A stretch of DNA of 64,000 nucleotides from the NCBI RefSeq assembly GCF_019175385.1, contig NC_083348.1, positions 48,878,950 through 48,942,949 of the forward strand, read 5' to 3'. The position numbers and the translations under genes were made by a program. The stretch is from Lycium barbarum (Eukaryota > Streptophyta > Magnoliopsida > Solanales > Solanaceae). Numbering within the stretch: position 1 is the stretch's first letter; every line of letters begins with the position of its first letter. Of this stretch, positions 46,896-58,760 are shown piece by piece. The notes below the pieces were generated by a model that ran no database searches, was not told where the DNA came from, and was given only the letters and a program-made list of their open reading frames with translations.

Positions 46896-49112
46896 AAGTG
46901 GTATCAGAGCAGGTCGGTCTAAGGGGTTGTCTGCAAAGTCGTGTCCGGTAGAGTCCTGTTTATGAGTGTGAAGCCGGCCACATTTATAAACAGGAGGCTG
47001 CGGGGCATCTAGGAAATATTGACCTTCTTTCTGTCTTAGATTGTGCGATAGAGCCAAGTCATAAGGAATAAGATTTTCCTATATGAGCTATATGTATGAC
47101 GAAAGAAAACGAGCAAGGCTGCGAAAGCTTATAAAGGTAAGTCCCGACGTGATTGTTCTGTTACTTGAACTGGAAGTATTGGATGGCGGGGATGTGCCAT
47201 ATAGTCGTACGTTCTGTGAGGCCTTGATGACATTGGCCGCATACAGGTTTTGAATAATAGGAACAGTAAAGAAGGTTCTGCCAGAACGGGTACTCCCCAC
47301 AGGTAGAAGTATGGGAAAGAAATACTGTGAATAGGTAATAAGTGAAATGCATTGGTTCAGAAAGGTTATGGATTTGGCCGTGGCAACAAAGGTAAGGTCG
47401 CTACCATCGGGAATCTGGAAGCCCAAGACAGGAGGTAGTCATACACACAGGCGGAAGGTGAACATCGGGAACCAAAAGGGTAAAACGATAATTACAAAAG
47501 AAGGGATGTGTTACGAAAATATTTTGGGAACTGTAAGACTTTGACTTTCTCCAGAGCATGCAATAAAGGTCATGTGAGGAAGCTGACGCGAAAATATCGG
47601 CATTAAGGCACCGAATTTCAGTGAAGCTTTTGGGTTAAGCGTGCTCAGGTGGGAGCAGTTCCATGATGGGTGACCCCCTGGGAAGTTTATAAGGAATTTT
47701 ACATATTCTGACATAAAAGATAAATGGAAAACTAGAATAGCCTAAGTGAAACTACGGTATATGAGATGACAGGAGACCATAAGAAGACGCGTGAAACAAG
47801 GCAGACTAGCTCGGTAAAGAGACAGAAAATGCATCATAGCCCTGGAATTAGGATAGGCTTGAACAACGCTTGGAAGTATTTTGTGAACCAGTTGATAGTG
47901 AATATGTATGTATATATGAATGTGTAAGATATCCCGCATATGATTGTATCGGTGGCGTGCGAGCCCCAACAACCGAAACTACGGGGAGAAAGGTATTGAT
48001 CACGCAAAGGTGCCGAAGTACGAGTGACAACAAGAATAAATGGTACAAGTGCGGCGAGTGAACTGTTATTATTTTACTATAGGTTGAGGTCGGAAATTCT
48101 AGTATAACGATACTCGGAAAAGAAACAGAGTGTGAGTAAATGGAAGATAGGAAGCTTAAATGTCGGAAAAGGGGAAAGTTAAGAAAACCTTAGTAAGTGA
48201 AACCCCCGCGAGAAATTAATGGTAAAAGTACGAGACCACTAGGATGAAAATTCAAGTAGGCATGTGAGACGAGATAGAGTTAGGTAAAAGGAAACAAGGA
48301 GAAATGTGGAGAGGTTGAGAGTTGATTTCAACAAGTAGGTCTAAGAGAATAGTGACCAGGGTAGAGGAATGTGAAGTAAGAGAAGGAATGCTCAGGATGG
48401 TGATGGTGTTAAGGTGAAAGATCTGTAAAAGGACAAGTATGTAGCTATTGTAATATGCTTAGAGGTTTAAGAAAGTAACGGAACGCTAAAGAAATATGGA
48501 CGCACAGCTACAATACGAACACGTAGTTAAGAAAGAATTACGAGCAAGAGAGCTGAGCAAGTAAAAGGACGAATAAAGGATAGAAAGGCATGAAAATGTG
48601 GACAAATGAGGACCTAGACAGGAAGTAAAAGAAGAGCTTAAGATAAGAAGTTTTCGATATGTAGGCACAAAGCTGGAAAAGAAGGTGAGGGATAAAGGTA
48701 TAAGCGAAGACTTCATCAAGGACTATGAGCATATAAGGATCCCCTTTAAAAGGGGGGAGGCCATATTGGGCTTACAAGGAATGACGATAAACGAAACGAG
48801 CACAACACATGAAGTCAAAGACAAGTGTACCTGTATCGAGAGATACGAAAAGAGACTAAAGAATAGTTGTAGTAAGAATCTGAAGGGGTGACTTGGGAAG
48901 GACAAGGATAATAAGTTGGCGTAGTGGATAACCCATGACACAGAACGGGGACTCAAGTAAAGACCCAGAAGTTCGATTATAAGGGGAATAGGGTAAAGGA
49001 TAAAGAATGGTCATGAAAAAAAGGACAACTTTAGGGGACCCTCCCGAAGCATTATGACACCCCGTGAGGTCAGTTGAACATTCGAGGACGAATGTTCTAA
49101 AAGGGGGGAGAA
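46896..49112 (+). other. internal region of X2: primer site, leader hairpin, non-coding body, purine tract
   Basis: The primer site is at 46899-46910. The hairpin pairs TCCTGTTTAT (46954-46963) with ATAAACAGGA (46986-46995). The body is purine-rich with only short chance frames; no capsid, knuckle, protease, polymerase or integrase motif was seen on either strand. The inverted repeat AACATTCGAGGACGAATGTT is at 49077-49096, followed by CTAAAAGGGGGGAGAA and the 3' LTR. Confidence 0.82.
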
Positions 49113-51973
49113 TGTTATAGCCCGTACTTTGTACGTTCGGATAATTCAAGATAAATGCGAGAAGTTAAGGGCAAGACTATCTCCAAAATTATTTTAATGT
49201 ACAAGTTGTTTATTAGTATGGAAAAATATTGAGAAAGACCAAGGGCCAGAACAGCGCGAACGCGCTGAACAACAATCTGCGGACCAGGTTCGGGATGAAG
49301 GTTATACTATAAGAGTGTAATAATAACCTATATATGATATTTGGAGACCATATGGAGTGAATCGGTTCACATAGTACTTAACGGGAAATTCTCGTCGCCA
49401 AGTGGGGCCCACACGTCGGGGTTTCATAAAGGACGTATGAAGAGACATATGAGTAGTATATGGAAAGTTGAGCAAGTCCTAAGAAGGACCCATAAGCTAA
49501 AAATAAGTGTAGGCCCTCCAAAAGGACAATTTAAGAAAACGTTTTTGGGTGATCCGACTTGGAGGGGCAATAACGGCATTATAAGTTTGGAATTTGGGAA
49601 CATTTCCAGAAATAAAAGTTGTAGATAATTGAATTATCTTTCCAACCATAGGTCTTGGGCCCTCATACGATATCGGGATTGAGAGTTATGCCCCTTTTAC
49701 TGAACGAACGCGCAGGCAAAAAATTAAGCCAGCGCAAACGCGGCCCATCTGGGCGCGAACGCGCCTGTAGGTGGCGCGAACGCGCTGACTAAATTTTATG
49801 TCGGTCTGGGCAGCTTCTGGAACTCTATTTAAGGAGGGCTTAACCTCTATTCTTCATCCAAAAACGCCGAAAGACCCCCAAAATTCTGAAAAAAACCTTC
49901 CACAACCCTACAACATCAAATTTTAGCCCGGATCAGGTATAATCTCCCAATTCCGGTCTAGATACCGTATAGTTTTCGCTGCAGAATTATATGACGGGCG
50001 TGTGGTGGCCAAAAGTTAGCGTGAAAAGGTGGAGATTAAGCAGTATTAAAGGGAGAAAGGTATGAATCTCTTTCTATTTGTGCAAATACCGGTTTATTTA
50101 CGAAGAAAACGTGATTAAATGATTGTATACCGAGTTAATTAGCTGTGGAAAATTGGAAAACAGCGTGTGGGCTGTTTTATGAGATATGTTGATATGGAAA
50201 TTGATATTGTTGATGTTGGTGTTGTTGTTGTGTTGTTGGTTGCTGAATTGAAAATTCGGGCTAGGCATATAAACAGGGGAGATGCTGCCCGATTTTTGGT
50301 AGAATATGAAATAGTATAATTTGGAATATGGTATAAATGTGCATTGAAGGGGCTAACATTAGTGTGAATTATCTTAAATGTAGACTTACGAGCTCGGACA
50401 AATAAGCGTAGCTAATAAGAGGCGGAACAGGTATGTTAAGGCTCGTCCCTTTCTTTCAAAGGCATGATTCCTACGACTTTAATTCCATGAACGTTTCCAC
50501 AATCCTCTTTGTGTTCAAACGTCGGACATTAATAATTACAAGGCATGATTACCTTTCTAAAAATCGTTAATGTTTTCCAAAATGTCTATATTTTTCCAAA
50601 ACGGAGGTTTACGATTTTGTACTGCTTTATGATAACGATGATGGACATGTTTGATCATGATGACAATGAATGCTAAGAATGAGAGCGTTTTCCTATGATG
50701 GATATGATGATGATTCTACGTTTGAAAGGTTCCAAGTTTACGTTTCAATGACGATACAAGAATGTGGGGCTATTTTCTTGACTTCTCAGTTTTATTCATG
50801 AACGACAATTTTTTCTTAAAGGTTTCAAAGCGTATGAATTGATGCCCTATGGGATGATTATTTTACTTTATGTCCTCACAATGCTATTCTTCCTTGATAG
50901 TCTCACCTTATGAGAATTGTTCCTTCAAGGTGAGACAAAGTGACCATGGTTATTCCATAATGTAATCGGAGGTTACCGACCTTACGTCACTCCGATGGGT
51001 ATATGACTTTCTTTGGGGTCTCATGCATGCTGTTTATATGATATATGTCTATGTATATGATATGTATATGAATATGTATATGTATATGTATATGGGGAAA
51101 AGGGAAAGGGCAACTGTTATATTACCACCAGATTCAGCTGGATTTTGTCCCGGACGCGGGATGCCCGGACGCGGGACATGGGAGAGCCGGACACGGCGTC
51201 TGTATATGTGTTGTATGATATGTATGATATGATATGATATTTTGGGACACCGTTGGGGAGGGGGCGGGAGAGCCTATGTACTCGGCGTCTGTAAAATGTG
51301 AATAAAGGATACCGTTTTCTGAAATGTTTTGTTTTCTATATATGTGAATAAGAAGTACCGTTTTCTGGAAAAGAGACCAAGCATGCATAACATCCGCCTA
51401 AAAGGCATTCATATATACAGGTTACTTCTATCCCAGGATAAGCTCTATATGTCTATTCCGTCATTATTCATACTGTACATCCCTTTATTATGTTAGTATT
51501 CATGTTTTGCATACTCAGTACATTACTCGTACTGACCCCTTTTCTTCGGGGGCTGCGTTTCATGCCGCGCAGGTACACCCAGATGAGCTGAAGTTATTCT
51601 AGAGGATATTCTAGCGAAGTTGGCAAGCTCCACTTGCTCCTGGAGTGTTTCCGAGTCCGAGCTTGTATGCTAGGATTTCTGGACTGATGTTAGAGACTTT
51701 GCAGACAGAGTCGTGGGTGTTGGTTGTCAGTTCTGAAGTGGCTCTACCAGCCGATGTGTCATTTGTGTTATGATATAAGTTTCATATGATCACAGTTTTT
51801 GTTTGAATTGAGTACAAAGAAAAGAAAAAAAATCAGAAGGTTTAGCTATATTTTATTTCTTGTTGATGTACGAATCTAAAGAGGTTAAGTATGTAATATG
51901 AGTCAGCGGGTTCGCTCGGCTCCGTATATGGGGTCGGGTGCCCATCACACCCAAGTATGGTCGGGGTGTGACA
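49113..51973 (+). repeat. 3' LTR of X2
   Basis: Nearly identical to 44033-46895. A short deletion and changes affect the GCGCGAACGCG cluster (49730-49788). The stem-loop block at 51510-51575 has all stems intact; the promoter-like block is at 50266-50300. Confidence 0.93.
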
Positions 51974-51978
51974 TTTAC

Positions 51979-52155
51979 ACAGTTACAGACTTTGTTTGAC
52001 TTGAAAGCTACTAAAAGAATATTTCAGTAAGCTTTACTATGTGTACTCGATTTAGAGGTTCAAATATTATATATGTAATAAGAATCAGTAGGTTCGCTCG
52101 GCTCCGGATATGAGGTCGGGTGCCCATCACACCCTAGTAAAGTCGGGGTGTGACA
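51979..52155 (+). repeat. X3: solo LTR, right end
   Basis: Sequence after the X2 target duplication continues X3 to its terminus TGTGACA at 52155, followed by the CATTC duplication. Its last 100 bp resemble the end of LTR X2 (GGTTCGCTCGGCTCCG, GGTCGGGTGCCCATCACACC). Confidence 0.88.
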
Positions 52156-52160
52156 CATTC

Positions 52161-52909
52161 AGGATTCAATTCAACTACCATTCACGCATGGCACTATTCA
52201 CTCATTTATGACCCATTTTCTATGCTTTTCTACAATTCGGGTATCTTAACCTTCCAATACCTTACACAACATGAAATGGTCATGAAACTTACCTTAGATG
52301 ATGGTTGAACAAGCTTTGAATGGATTTACTCCTCTAGCACCAAAACCCTACTTCACTCTTTTTGGGTTTTCTTGAGAAGGATGAACTTTAATGTGATTTT
52401 CACACCTGATTTCGTGGGTCTCATGTAATTGATCACCAATCTCCAGTAGAGTGTATTCTAGGAGTTTCTAGAGAGAAATATCGTGAAGATGAAATGCTTT
52501 GAATGAGCTTGGGTCTCTTTTTAATGACTTAAAAATCTATTCCGGAATGAACAGTGACTGAGGTGTACAATGGTCGTAAACCCAATTTACGGGCCGTGTT
52601 CTTGTTTGCGGTCCGTCCTTCGTGACCGTATTTAAGCATATCAAAACCAGAAAGGCATGCTGGAGATCATGGCAATTTACGACTCAGTTTACGGGCCGTA
52701 TTTCGATTTACGGTCCGTATTCCAAATCATTTTTAACCATTTGAAGCATTTGACAGAAAGTTGAAATTTTTGAAAGGTTGGAGGACGATAGCAGTTTACG
52801 GTCCGTAAATCACTTTACGGGCTGTATTCCACTTTACGACCAACTGGGTCAAACTGCAAACCTGCAACTTTTCATTGTATGTTCGCGGGGAAATTTCTGA
52901 GGTGTAACA
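52161..52909 (-). repeat. 5' LTR of element B, second part (after X3)
   Basis: Continues LTR B to its border GAGGTGTAACA at 52909 and matches about 26223-26988. It contains the ACGG palindrome cluster at about 52565-52850. Confidence 0.9.
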
Positions 52910-52957
52910 CTATGTTTCCAGGATTATCCCCTCTAACGAATTATGGTGTTTTCAGCT

Positions 52958-53825
52958 ATGCCTCCAAAGAAAGAGACAACTGCCCAGAAGGGTAAATCAG
53001 TCGTAGGAGATAATAGTCAGACTCGGAGAGTTACTAGGGCCCATGCCCAGTTGATGCTTGAGACGGTACTTCAGCGAGCGAGCTCTGCTATGTCGCCACC
53101 TCTAGAGGATATTGGAGCCACAACAGCTCCGGTTCAGGGGGTAGTGCCACCGCCAGCTCCCGAGGCCCCCAGTACCTGAGCCTCCAACTCCTCAGCCAGG
53201 GGCGGAGAATAGGGCCATGAGAGATGCAGTTCAGTTGCTGACCAGAATAGTGGTAGGGCAGGCTCGCAGGCATGGACCAGGAGTTGACTATACAGATAGG
53301 TCTGATAGCTTGAGGGTCCGTCACTTCTTGACTTGTGATCCTCCAGAGTTTTTCGGGTCAAAGCCCGAGGATAACCCATAGGAGTTTATTCGGGAGATGC
53401 AGCGTACAGAGAGGATAATAAAGGCTTCTGAGACTTAGTCTGTTGAGTTAGCCTCGTATCGATTGCGGGATGTAGCTATTAATTGGTATGAGTTTTGGGA
53501 GTTATCTAGGGGCGAGGGTGCTCTTCTAGCGGTATGGGATGAGTTTGTGGAGGCTTTCCTTGGCCATTTCTTGCCTCCAGAGATGAGGCGAGCTAGAGTT
53601 GATAGATTTTTACATTTAAGACAGAATCGCAGGAGTGTTCGAGAGTATAGCCTTGATTTTGATTCGTTGGCTAGGAATGCGCTGACTATTGTAGCCGATA
53701 TGGCAGATAGAGTGCATCGTTATGTGATGGGACTAGACCATTATCTGATTGATGGTTGTATGGCAGTGGCTCTTCAGCCAGGTATGGATATTGCTCGGGT
53801 ACAAGCATACGCGCAGGGGGTAGAG
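52958..53825 (+). pseudogene. element C gag, broken and cut by element D
   Basis: Starts MPPKKETTAQKGK at 52958. An extra C in a C-run near 53166-53170 shifts the frame. Further on, PPEFFGSKPEDNP is followed by a TAG (CAG expected) and a second TAG in the ETESVE motif. 53463-53825 reads LRDVAINWYEFWELSRGEGA, FLGHFLPPEMRRARVDRFL and REYSLDFDSLARNA, the capsid core, up to AQGVE, where element D starts. Confidence 0.87.
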
Positions 53826-55048
53826 TGTTATGTCCCGTGTTTTCGTATAGTTGGAAATCGGAAAATAATTACGACTTGTGTGTTATAAGGAAATATTTTG
53901 ATTTTAGTGAATGTGACTATGTTGGCTATGGAATCATAAATGTTAAGACATCGGGGAAGACCGAGGATAAATTTGGAATTTCGGAAATTAGTTTCGGGAA
54001 TCACAAAACGGGACTTTTCAAGAATTGGGCCAAGGAAAATATGACACAAAGTTGAGGCCCAAAACTTGTGAAGTGGCCGGCCATATCCATGGCCCAAGCC
54101 TCTTCCTTAATGATCATGTGCTATGCACATGATCAATTATATGGATATATATGATTCCCACTTAGTAATTATCAAGAAACAAAGCAAAAATCAAAGAACA
54201 CCACAAAACAAGGGTTCGGCCGAAGGCAAGAAAAAAAGAGAAAAAAAATTTCCCAAGCTTTGTTGTTGATCCAAAAATCTTACTTTCTACATAGTTGTGA
54301 AGTGCTCAAGACCCTCTTCAACGGGGTATAATTAGTTTGGCACAAGAACTACGTTTACGACAAGTCAGGTTTTCAAGAAAAGGTAAGAATTTTGCCCCTT
54401 TAATGTTATAGAATTGATATGAATATGTTAAGGATTGAGAATAGACGAGAATCCCGTAACTTTGATGCTTATAGAAAGCCGTGGGTGTGTGTGTTGGTGT
54501 TGTAGCTGTGAGTTTCATGAAGTGCAAAGGCATAGGAATTTTATCTCGTTTAGTTGGTTTGTGGCGTCGTTATAACATTTAGGACGTAAATGATTGATTA
54601 ATGAATTGAATTGGCGTTGGAAAATGATTTCGGACATTATCGGAAAGTGTATGCCTTTTGTATATTTACGTATATCATTGTATATCTTTGATGCTAAGGA
54701 CTTTAAATATGATTTATGGTTGATGTTAATGAATTCGGAATGAAACGACGCAAGTTAGAACGTTCGTTGTAAGTTCTGGTGTTTTGGGAGAATTATGGAA
54801 AGTAAGGGATTTTGGGCAATTTCGTGTATGGCTTGGAATGCATTTGGAATGTGATGGCATAATCTTGAATGAGTGAATGAATACAATAATATGGATATAG
54901 ATTTGGAATTTTGAAGTTTGAATGAAAGATTTCCAACTTGTGTAGTAAAGTAGGCTTTTGAAGTTTGAATATGGTTTATATTGTTTGATGATGTTTGGGT
55001 TGTTGTTGTTGATGTATTTTGAGCCGAGCTAAGTCTCGGGGGTGTTAG

Positions 55049-55083
55049 ATTTATAGGGGAAATGCTGCCGAAATTTCGGTAGA
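55049..55083 (+). promoter_or_regulatory. putative core promoter of LTR D
   Basis: ATTTATAGGGGAAATGCTGC then CGAAATTTCGGTAGA: TATA-like motif, GGGGA and a near-palindrome. Same block at 63134-63168 in the 3' LTR. Confidence 0.5.
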
Positions 55084-56161
55084 CAAAAATGAAGTTAAAG
55101 GCATTTTTAAGCCTAAGAATCTCAATTGGTAACTTTGACCATTTGCAGATTTCGGACGAAACGGGACTTGACTTTTGGGAGAGCATACGACGTCTGTAAG
55201 GTATGTAAAGCTTCCCACTTCTTCATTTGGCATGTCTTAGTGTGATAGGCGAGTATTGGAACTTCCGGAGCATTTCTGCTCGTCGAAACCCGATCCACAG
55301 AAAAGTTACTATTCATTCAATTCAATTGAAGCCTAAGGGCTCTATTTTGGCTAGGATGCCACCAATCGCCCGAAACCTATTGAAATGTGGTCGGGTAACT
55401 TAGAAAGGATTATGTATGACCTTTGGGCCCCTAAATGTTCGTAAATTATGTTCGCCACCTCAATTTGACTCGAGGTGGGCCCGCTAACCCCGAGACGCCC
55501 TATTTGTCTTATTGGGCTATCTTTGTGAATAAAGTTTGATATGATACTTTCGATTTTGGAAATCCCTCCTATGAGATATATTTTGAATATTATGATATGC
55601 TAAGCTACGTTTTGAGCCATACGTACCACTTTGGAAACTTTTGTGCAACGGATCTTTGTATCGACTAAGTATTCGCTTATTTTGTGCTATGGAACGATTT
55701 GTAAAACTATTATGTTTTGAAAGACTATTTTGAAGTATGATTTGCATTGTTTGCTCACGAATCCGCTCGTGCCTTATTATGACTTCGTTCACCGGTTCCC
55801 GGGCCGGTTATGATTCGTGCGCCCTACGATACTTCGGCCGTATGCTGTGTTACGGTTCCCGAGGCTTCGCCATAGGGCCGGGTTCCGTTTGGAGTTATGC
55901 TGTGATATGGCTCGTGATGCGATACGCTCACCTATGTTTGTGTTTGTGTTCGGAGATACGGAGAGTTGAAACCTTATGGTGTTATGCTGTGTGTGGCGCC
56001 AGCGTCGGAGTGGCGACCACGTTCTTAAGCGTTTGCATGATTTCGTTTGCATTACGTATACGTATATGATTTTGATACGGATTTTGACATCCCGATTTGT
56101 ACTCCACTTTGTTATCTGATTTGCTTTCAGTTTTGATCCATATTTCTGTACTCCGTGATTT

Positions 56162-56228
56162 ACATACTCAGTACATATTTCGTACTGACCCCCTTTCTTC
56201 GGGGGGCTGCGTTTTATGCCCGCAGGTG
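56162..56228 (+). other. three consecutive stem-loops in LTR D (conserved block)
   Basis: Stem 1 CAGTAC/GTACTG with a 7-nt loop, stem 2 CCCCC/GGGGG around TTTCTTC, stem 3 CTGCG/CGCAG around TTTTATGCC. The block is present in every LTR long enough to include it and lies roughly 300-600 bp before the LTR 3' end in the plus-strand elements. Its role is unknown; R/U5 placement is inferred. Confidence 0.7.
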
Positions 56229-56743
56229 CAGATATTGGTGATCCCCCACTGTAGGCTTCACTCCCTGCTATTTCGGAGTACTCCTCTTTGATCCGGAGTC
56301 CACTTTTGGTACAGACTCCTTTTGCTTTGTATATATTCTGTACATTTGACTATTTGGGTACGACGGGGCCCTGTCTCACCATATGTCTTTGTTTTGAATT
56401 CGTAGAGGCCTGTAGTCATATATGTGGGATGAGGGTCCTGTATGTGTTGGTTTGATTTCGTTTTCTGGTCTTAAAGCGGTCTGTTCATTATGATGGCCCC
56501 AAATGGCCCTTATGCTTACGTTTGCACTTTTGACCGGCGATGTCTATTCCGCCGCTCAGTTTGTATTTGATATGGCATTTTGATTTGGTGCGACCGCTTA
56601 AGACATATTTTGATATAAATTACGTTTGATATGATTTCGTAAAATTCGGAAATAAGTTTGGATTTGATAATGAATATGTGATTCGGTCTGGGTACCCAGG
56701 TAGGGTGCTAGTCGCGTCCCACGGGGCTTGGTCGTGACAAAAG

Positions 56744-56837
56744 TGGTATCAGAGCAGTTTGTCCTCGGAATGTCTACAGGCCGTGTCTCGTAGAGTCTTG
56801 TTTATCGATGTGTTGTGCACCACATCTATAAACAGGA
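56744..56837 (+). promoter_or_regulatory. primer binding site and leader hairpin of element D
   Basis: TGGTATCAGAGC at 56744-56755 matches the initiator methionine tRNA end. Hairpin TCTTGTTTAT (56796-56805) with ATAAACAGGA (56828-56837), one G-U pair. Possibly a packaging or dimerisation signal. Confidence 0.8.
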
Positions 56838-56942
56838 AGCTACAGGGCATTTAGGATATTACTTTCTTTGGAATCTTAGATCGTGCGATAGAGCTGTGCT
56901 ACTAGGGTGATTTTGATCTGACTCGCTATTGTGTTTGCAGTG

Positions 56943-58160
56943 ATGCCTCCGAAGAAGGCAACGGCGGCCCAGAAGGGCAAAGCGAGGATGTGAGAGACTA
57001 GTCAGGCACAGCGCGCTACACGGGCTCGTGTCTATGATTTGCCCGAGGTTGTGCCTCATTCTGAGGGGTCTGCTACACCCCCACTAGTACAGCCTGGAGC
57101 AGGACCTTCAGCAGCTCCAGAGGTCCGTGTACCCGCTCCCGAGACTCCAGCTCCTCAGCCAGGGGTGGAGGATAGGACCCTGAGGGAGGCTGTACAGCTG
57201 TTGACTACCCTGGTGGCAGGACAGGCTCGCAGTCGCGGGCGGAGGGATGATGATGACGAGGACAGGCGAGACCGCCTGAGACTTCGGGAGTTTCTATTGT
57301 GTGGCCCTCCAGAGTGTTTCGGGTCTAAGCCCGACGAGGACCCCCACGACTTTATTCGGGGGATGCGGCACTCACTGGACTTGGTCAGGGCTTCAGAGAC
57401 CGAGTCGGTCGAGCTGGCTTCGCACAGGCTTCGAGATGTTGCCGCTCACTGGTATGAGACTTGGGAGTTATCCAGGGGTGAGGGTGCTCCCCCAGCTACG
57501 TGGGACCAGTTTGTGACTGCTTTCACCCGCCACTTTCTACCCCCAGAGTTGCGGCGGGCACGGGCCGACCGATTCTTACATTTGCAGCAGAGAGGTCGGA
57601 GTGTGCGCGAGTATAATCTTGAGTTTGATTCTCTGGCCCGATATGCACCGGCTGTGGTAGCAGACATGTCCGATCGGATGCACAGATATGTCATGGGATT
57701 GGATCGGTATTTGATCGACGGCTGCATGGCAGTGTCATTGCAGACAGATATGGACATTGCCCGACTTCAGGCCTATGCGATGGGTATGGAGGATCGTCAC
57801 AGGTCTGATCATTCTGGTAGAGACCGGGACAGGAGGCCGCCCAAGAGGGCTAGGTCCGCAGGTTATTCCGGGGATTCTCGAGGCGGACAGCTTCAGCAGC
57901 AGCAGTCAGGCAGACAGCTACCTCCGTCCGGCCGGAGTACTCAGTCTGGCAACCGGAGATTTGACAGCGCGGGACCGTCTGGGGCCTGTCAGAGCTCCAG
58001 AGCAGCAGGTTCACAGATGGCTAGAGGTCCCAGCCAGACCAGACCACCCAGGCCCCGTTGTCCTCATTGCGGGAAGTCTCATCCTGGGGAGTGTTATCGA
58101 GCTACTGGAGCTTGTTTTTCGTGTGGTGGTCAGGGCCATTTTATGAGAGATTGTCCGTTG
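56943..58160 (+). pseudogene. element D gag (capsid and nucleocapsid)
   Basis: Starts MPPKKATAAQKGK; a TGA at 56991-56993 stops it after 16 codons, and the same frame is open from there to 59105. Capsid core: PPECFGSKPDEDPHDFIRGM, FTRHFLPPELRRARADRFL, REYNLEFDSLARYAP. A Gln/Ser/Arg-rich linker precedes two Cys-rich parts: CPHCGKSHPGEC and the knuckle CFSCGGQGHFMRDC (about codons 391-404, C-x2-C-x4-H-x4-C). It would bind and package element RNA. Confidence 0.92.
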
Positions 58161-58760
58161 GCCAGCGGTTCTGGTAGTGTGGCTCAGCCGACAGGGTCGG
58201 CCGCCGGTTCATCATCTGCTCCATCTGTTGCACGCTCTGCAGGGCGAGGTGCGCCGACACCGGCGGGACGCGGTCGAGGCCGCGGTGGCGTTTCAGGTTC
58301 TAGCGGTCCCTCGAACCGCATATATGCTTTGGCCAGCCGTCAGGATCAGGAGGCTTCGCCAAACGTCGTCACAGGTACATTACTGGTTTTCTCCAGATCT
58401 GTATATGCATTGATTGACCCTGGCTCTACTTTATCATATATTTCCCCGCTCGTTGCTAGTAAAATTGGGATAGTGTCTGAGCCTATAGAGCCATTTGAGG
58501 TAGCTACGCCAGTTAGGGATTTTGTTATAGCGAGACAGATCTATAGGGATTGTTCTGTGACTATCTATGATCGTTGCACTAGGGCTGATCTGATAGAGTT
58601 AGACATGCTTGAGTTTGACGTCATTATGGGTATGGACTGGTTGTCTTCTTGTTATGCTAATGTTGACTGCCAGAAAAAGATAGTCCGTTTCCAGTTTCCA
58701 GGGGAACCAGTTATAGAGCGGTTCGGATCCACAGCATCGCCGAGGGGTAAGTTTATTTCA
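58161..58760 (+). pseudogene. element D protease domain
   Basis: Contains YALASRQDQEASP and VYALIDPGSTLSYISPL with the active-site Asp at about codon 492, then IMGMDWLSSCYANVDCQKK and RFQFPGEP. The domain itself has no stop or shift. The DPG form replaces the usual DSG/DTG, as in A and B. Confidence 0.9.

Larger units (their letters stand above)
44033..51973 (+). mobile_element. X2: non-autonomous LTR retrotransposon (LARD-like), complete
   Basis: LTRs at 44033-46895 and 49113-51973 start TGTTATAGCCCGTAC and end GGGGTGTGACA. The exact target duplication TTTAC (44028-44032, 51974-51978) lies inside solo LTR X3. The internal region of 2.2 kb has primer site, leader hairpin, inverted repeat and purine tract but no gag or pol motif. 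LTRs differ by few bases, so it is among the youngest insertions here. Confidence 0.93.
24706..52909 (-). mobile_element. element B: Ty3/gypsy chromovirus with both LTRs, host to X1, X3 and X2
   Basis: LTRs at 24706-26988 and 39420-40930 plus 52161-52909 enclose a minus-strand gag-pol (39215 to about 27200). The primer site reads on minus at 39415-39404. Flanking pentamers are CAATG (24701-24705) and CTATG (52910-52914), four of five matching, consistent with an aged target duplication in the leader of element C. Removing X1 restores the integrase reading order, and removing X3 restores the 5' LTR. Confidence 0.88.
21920..53825 (+). mobile_element. element C: Ty3/gypsy chromovirus, interrupted by B and D, 3' part outside window
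   Basis: The 5' LTR (21920-24544), primer site (24549-24560) and leader (to 24705) resume after element B at 52910, where the leader runs into gag (ATG 52958). Gag is then cut at 53825/53826 by element D. The leader match with element D (TCTTGTTTATCGGTGTG..AAACAGGAAGCTACA) proves that both halves belong together. Pol and the 3' LTR must lie beyond 64000. The base pairs before the LTR are TTCAC; the partner duplication is off the window. Confidence 0.85.
53826..56739 (+). repeat. 5' LTR of element D
   Basis: Starts TGTTATGTCCCGTG, ends GGTCGTGACA; about 2.9 kb. It holds the promoter-like block (55049-55083, TTTATAGGGGAAATGCTGCC) and the stem-loop block (56162-56228). Open frames on its minus strand (for example 54755-55186) recur in the 3' LTR and show no family resemblance. 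Confidence 0.93.

Noticed and set aside
54755..55186. 143-codon minus-strand frame in LTR D, repeated at 62840-63271
   Set aside because: Present in both LTRs as copies of one sequence, Ser/Asn-rich, crosses the promoter-like block; chance frame.
57757..58146. 129-codon plus-strand frame
   Set aside because: Shadow of element D gag in another frame; GC-rich coding strand keeps it open.
58407..58430. Protease with DPG in place of DSG/DTG as a loss-of-function change
   Set aside because: A, B and D all share it, so it looks like a lineage trait and not damage in one copy.
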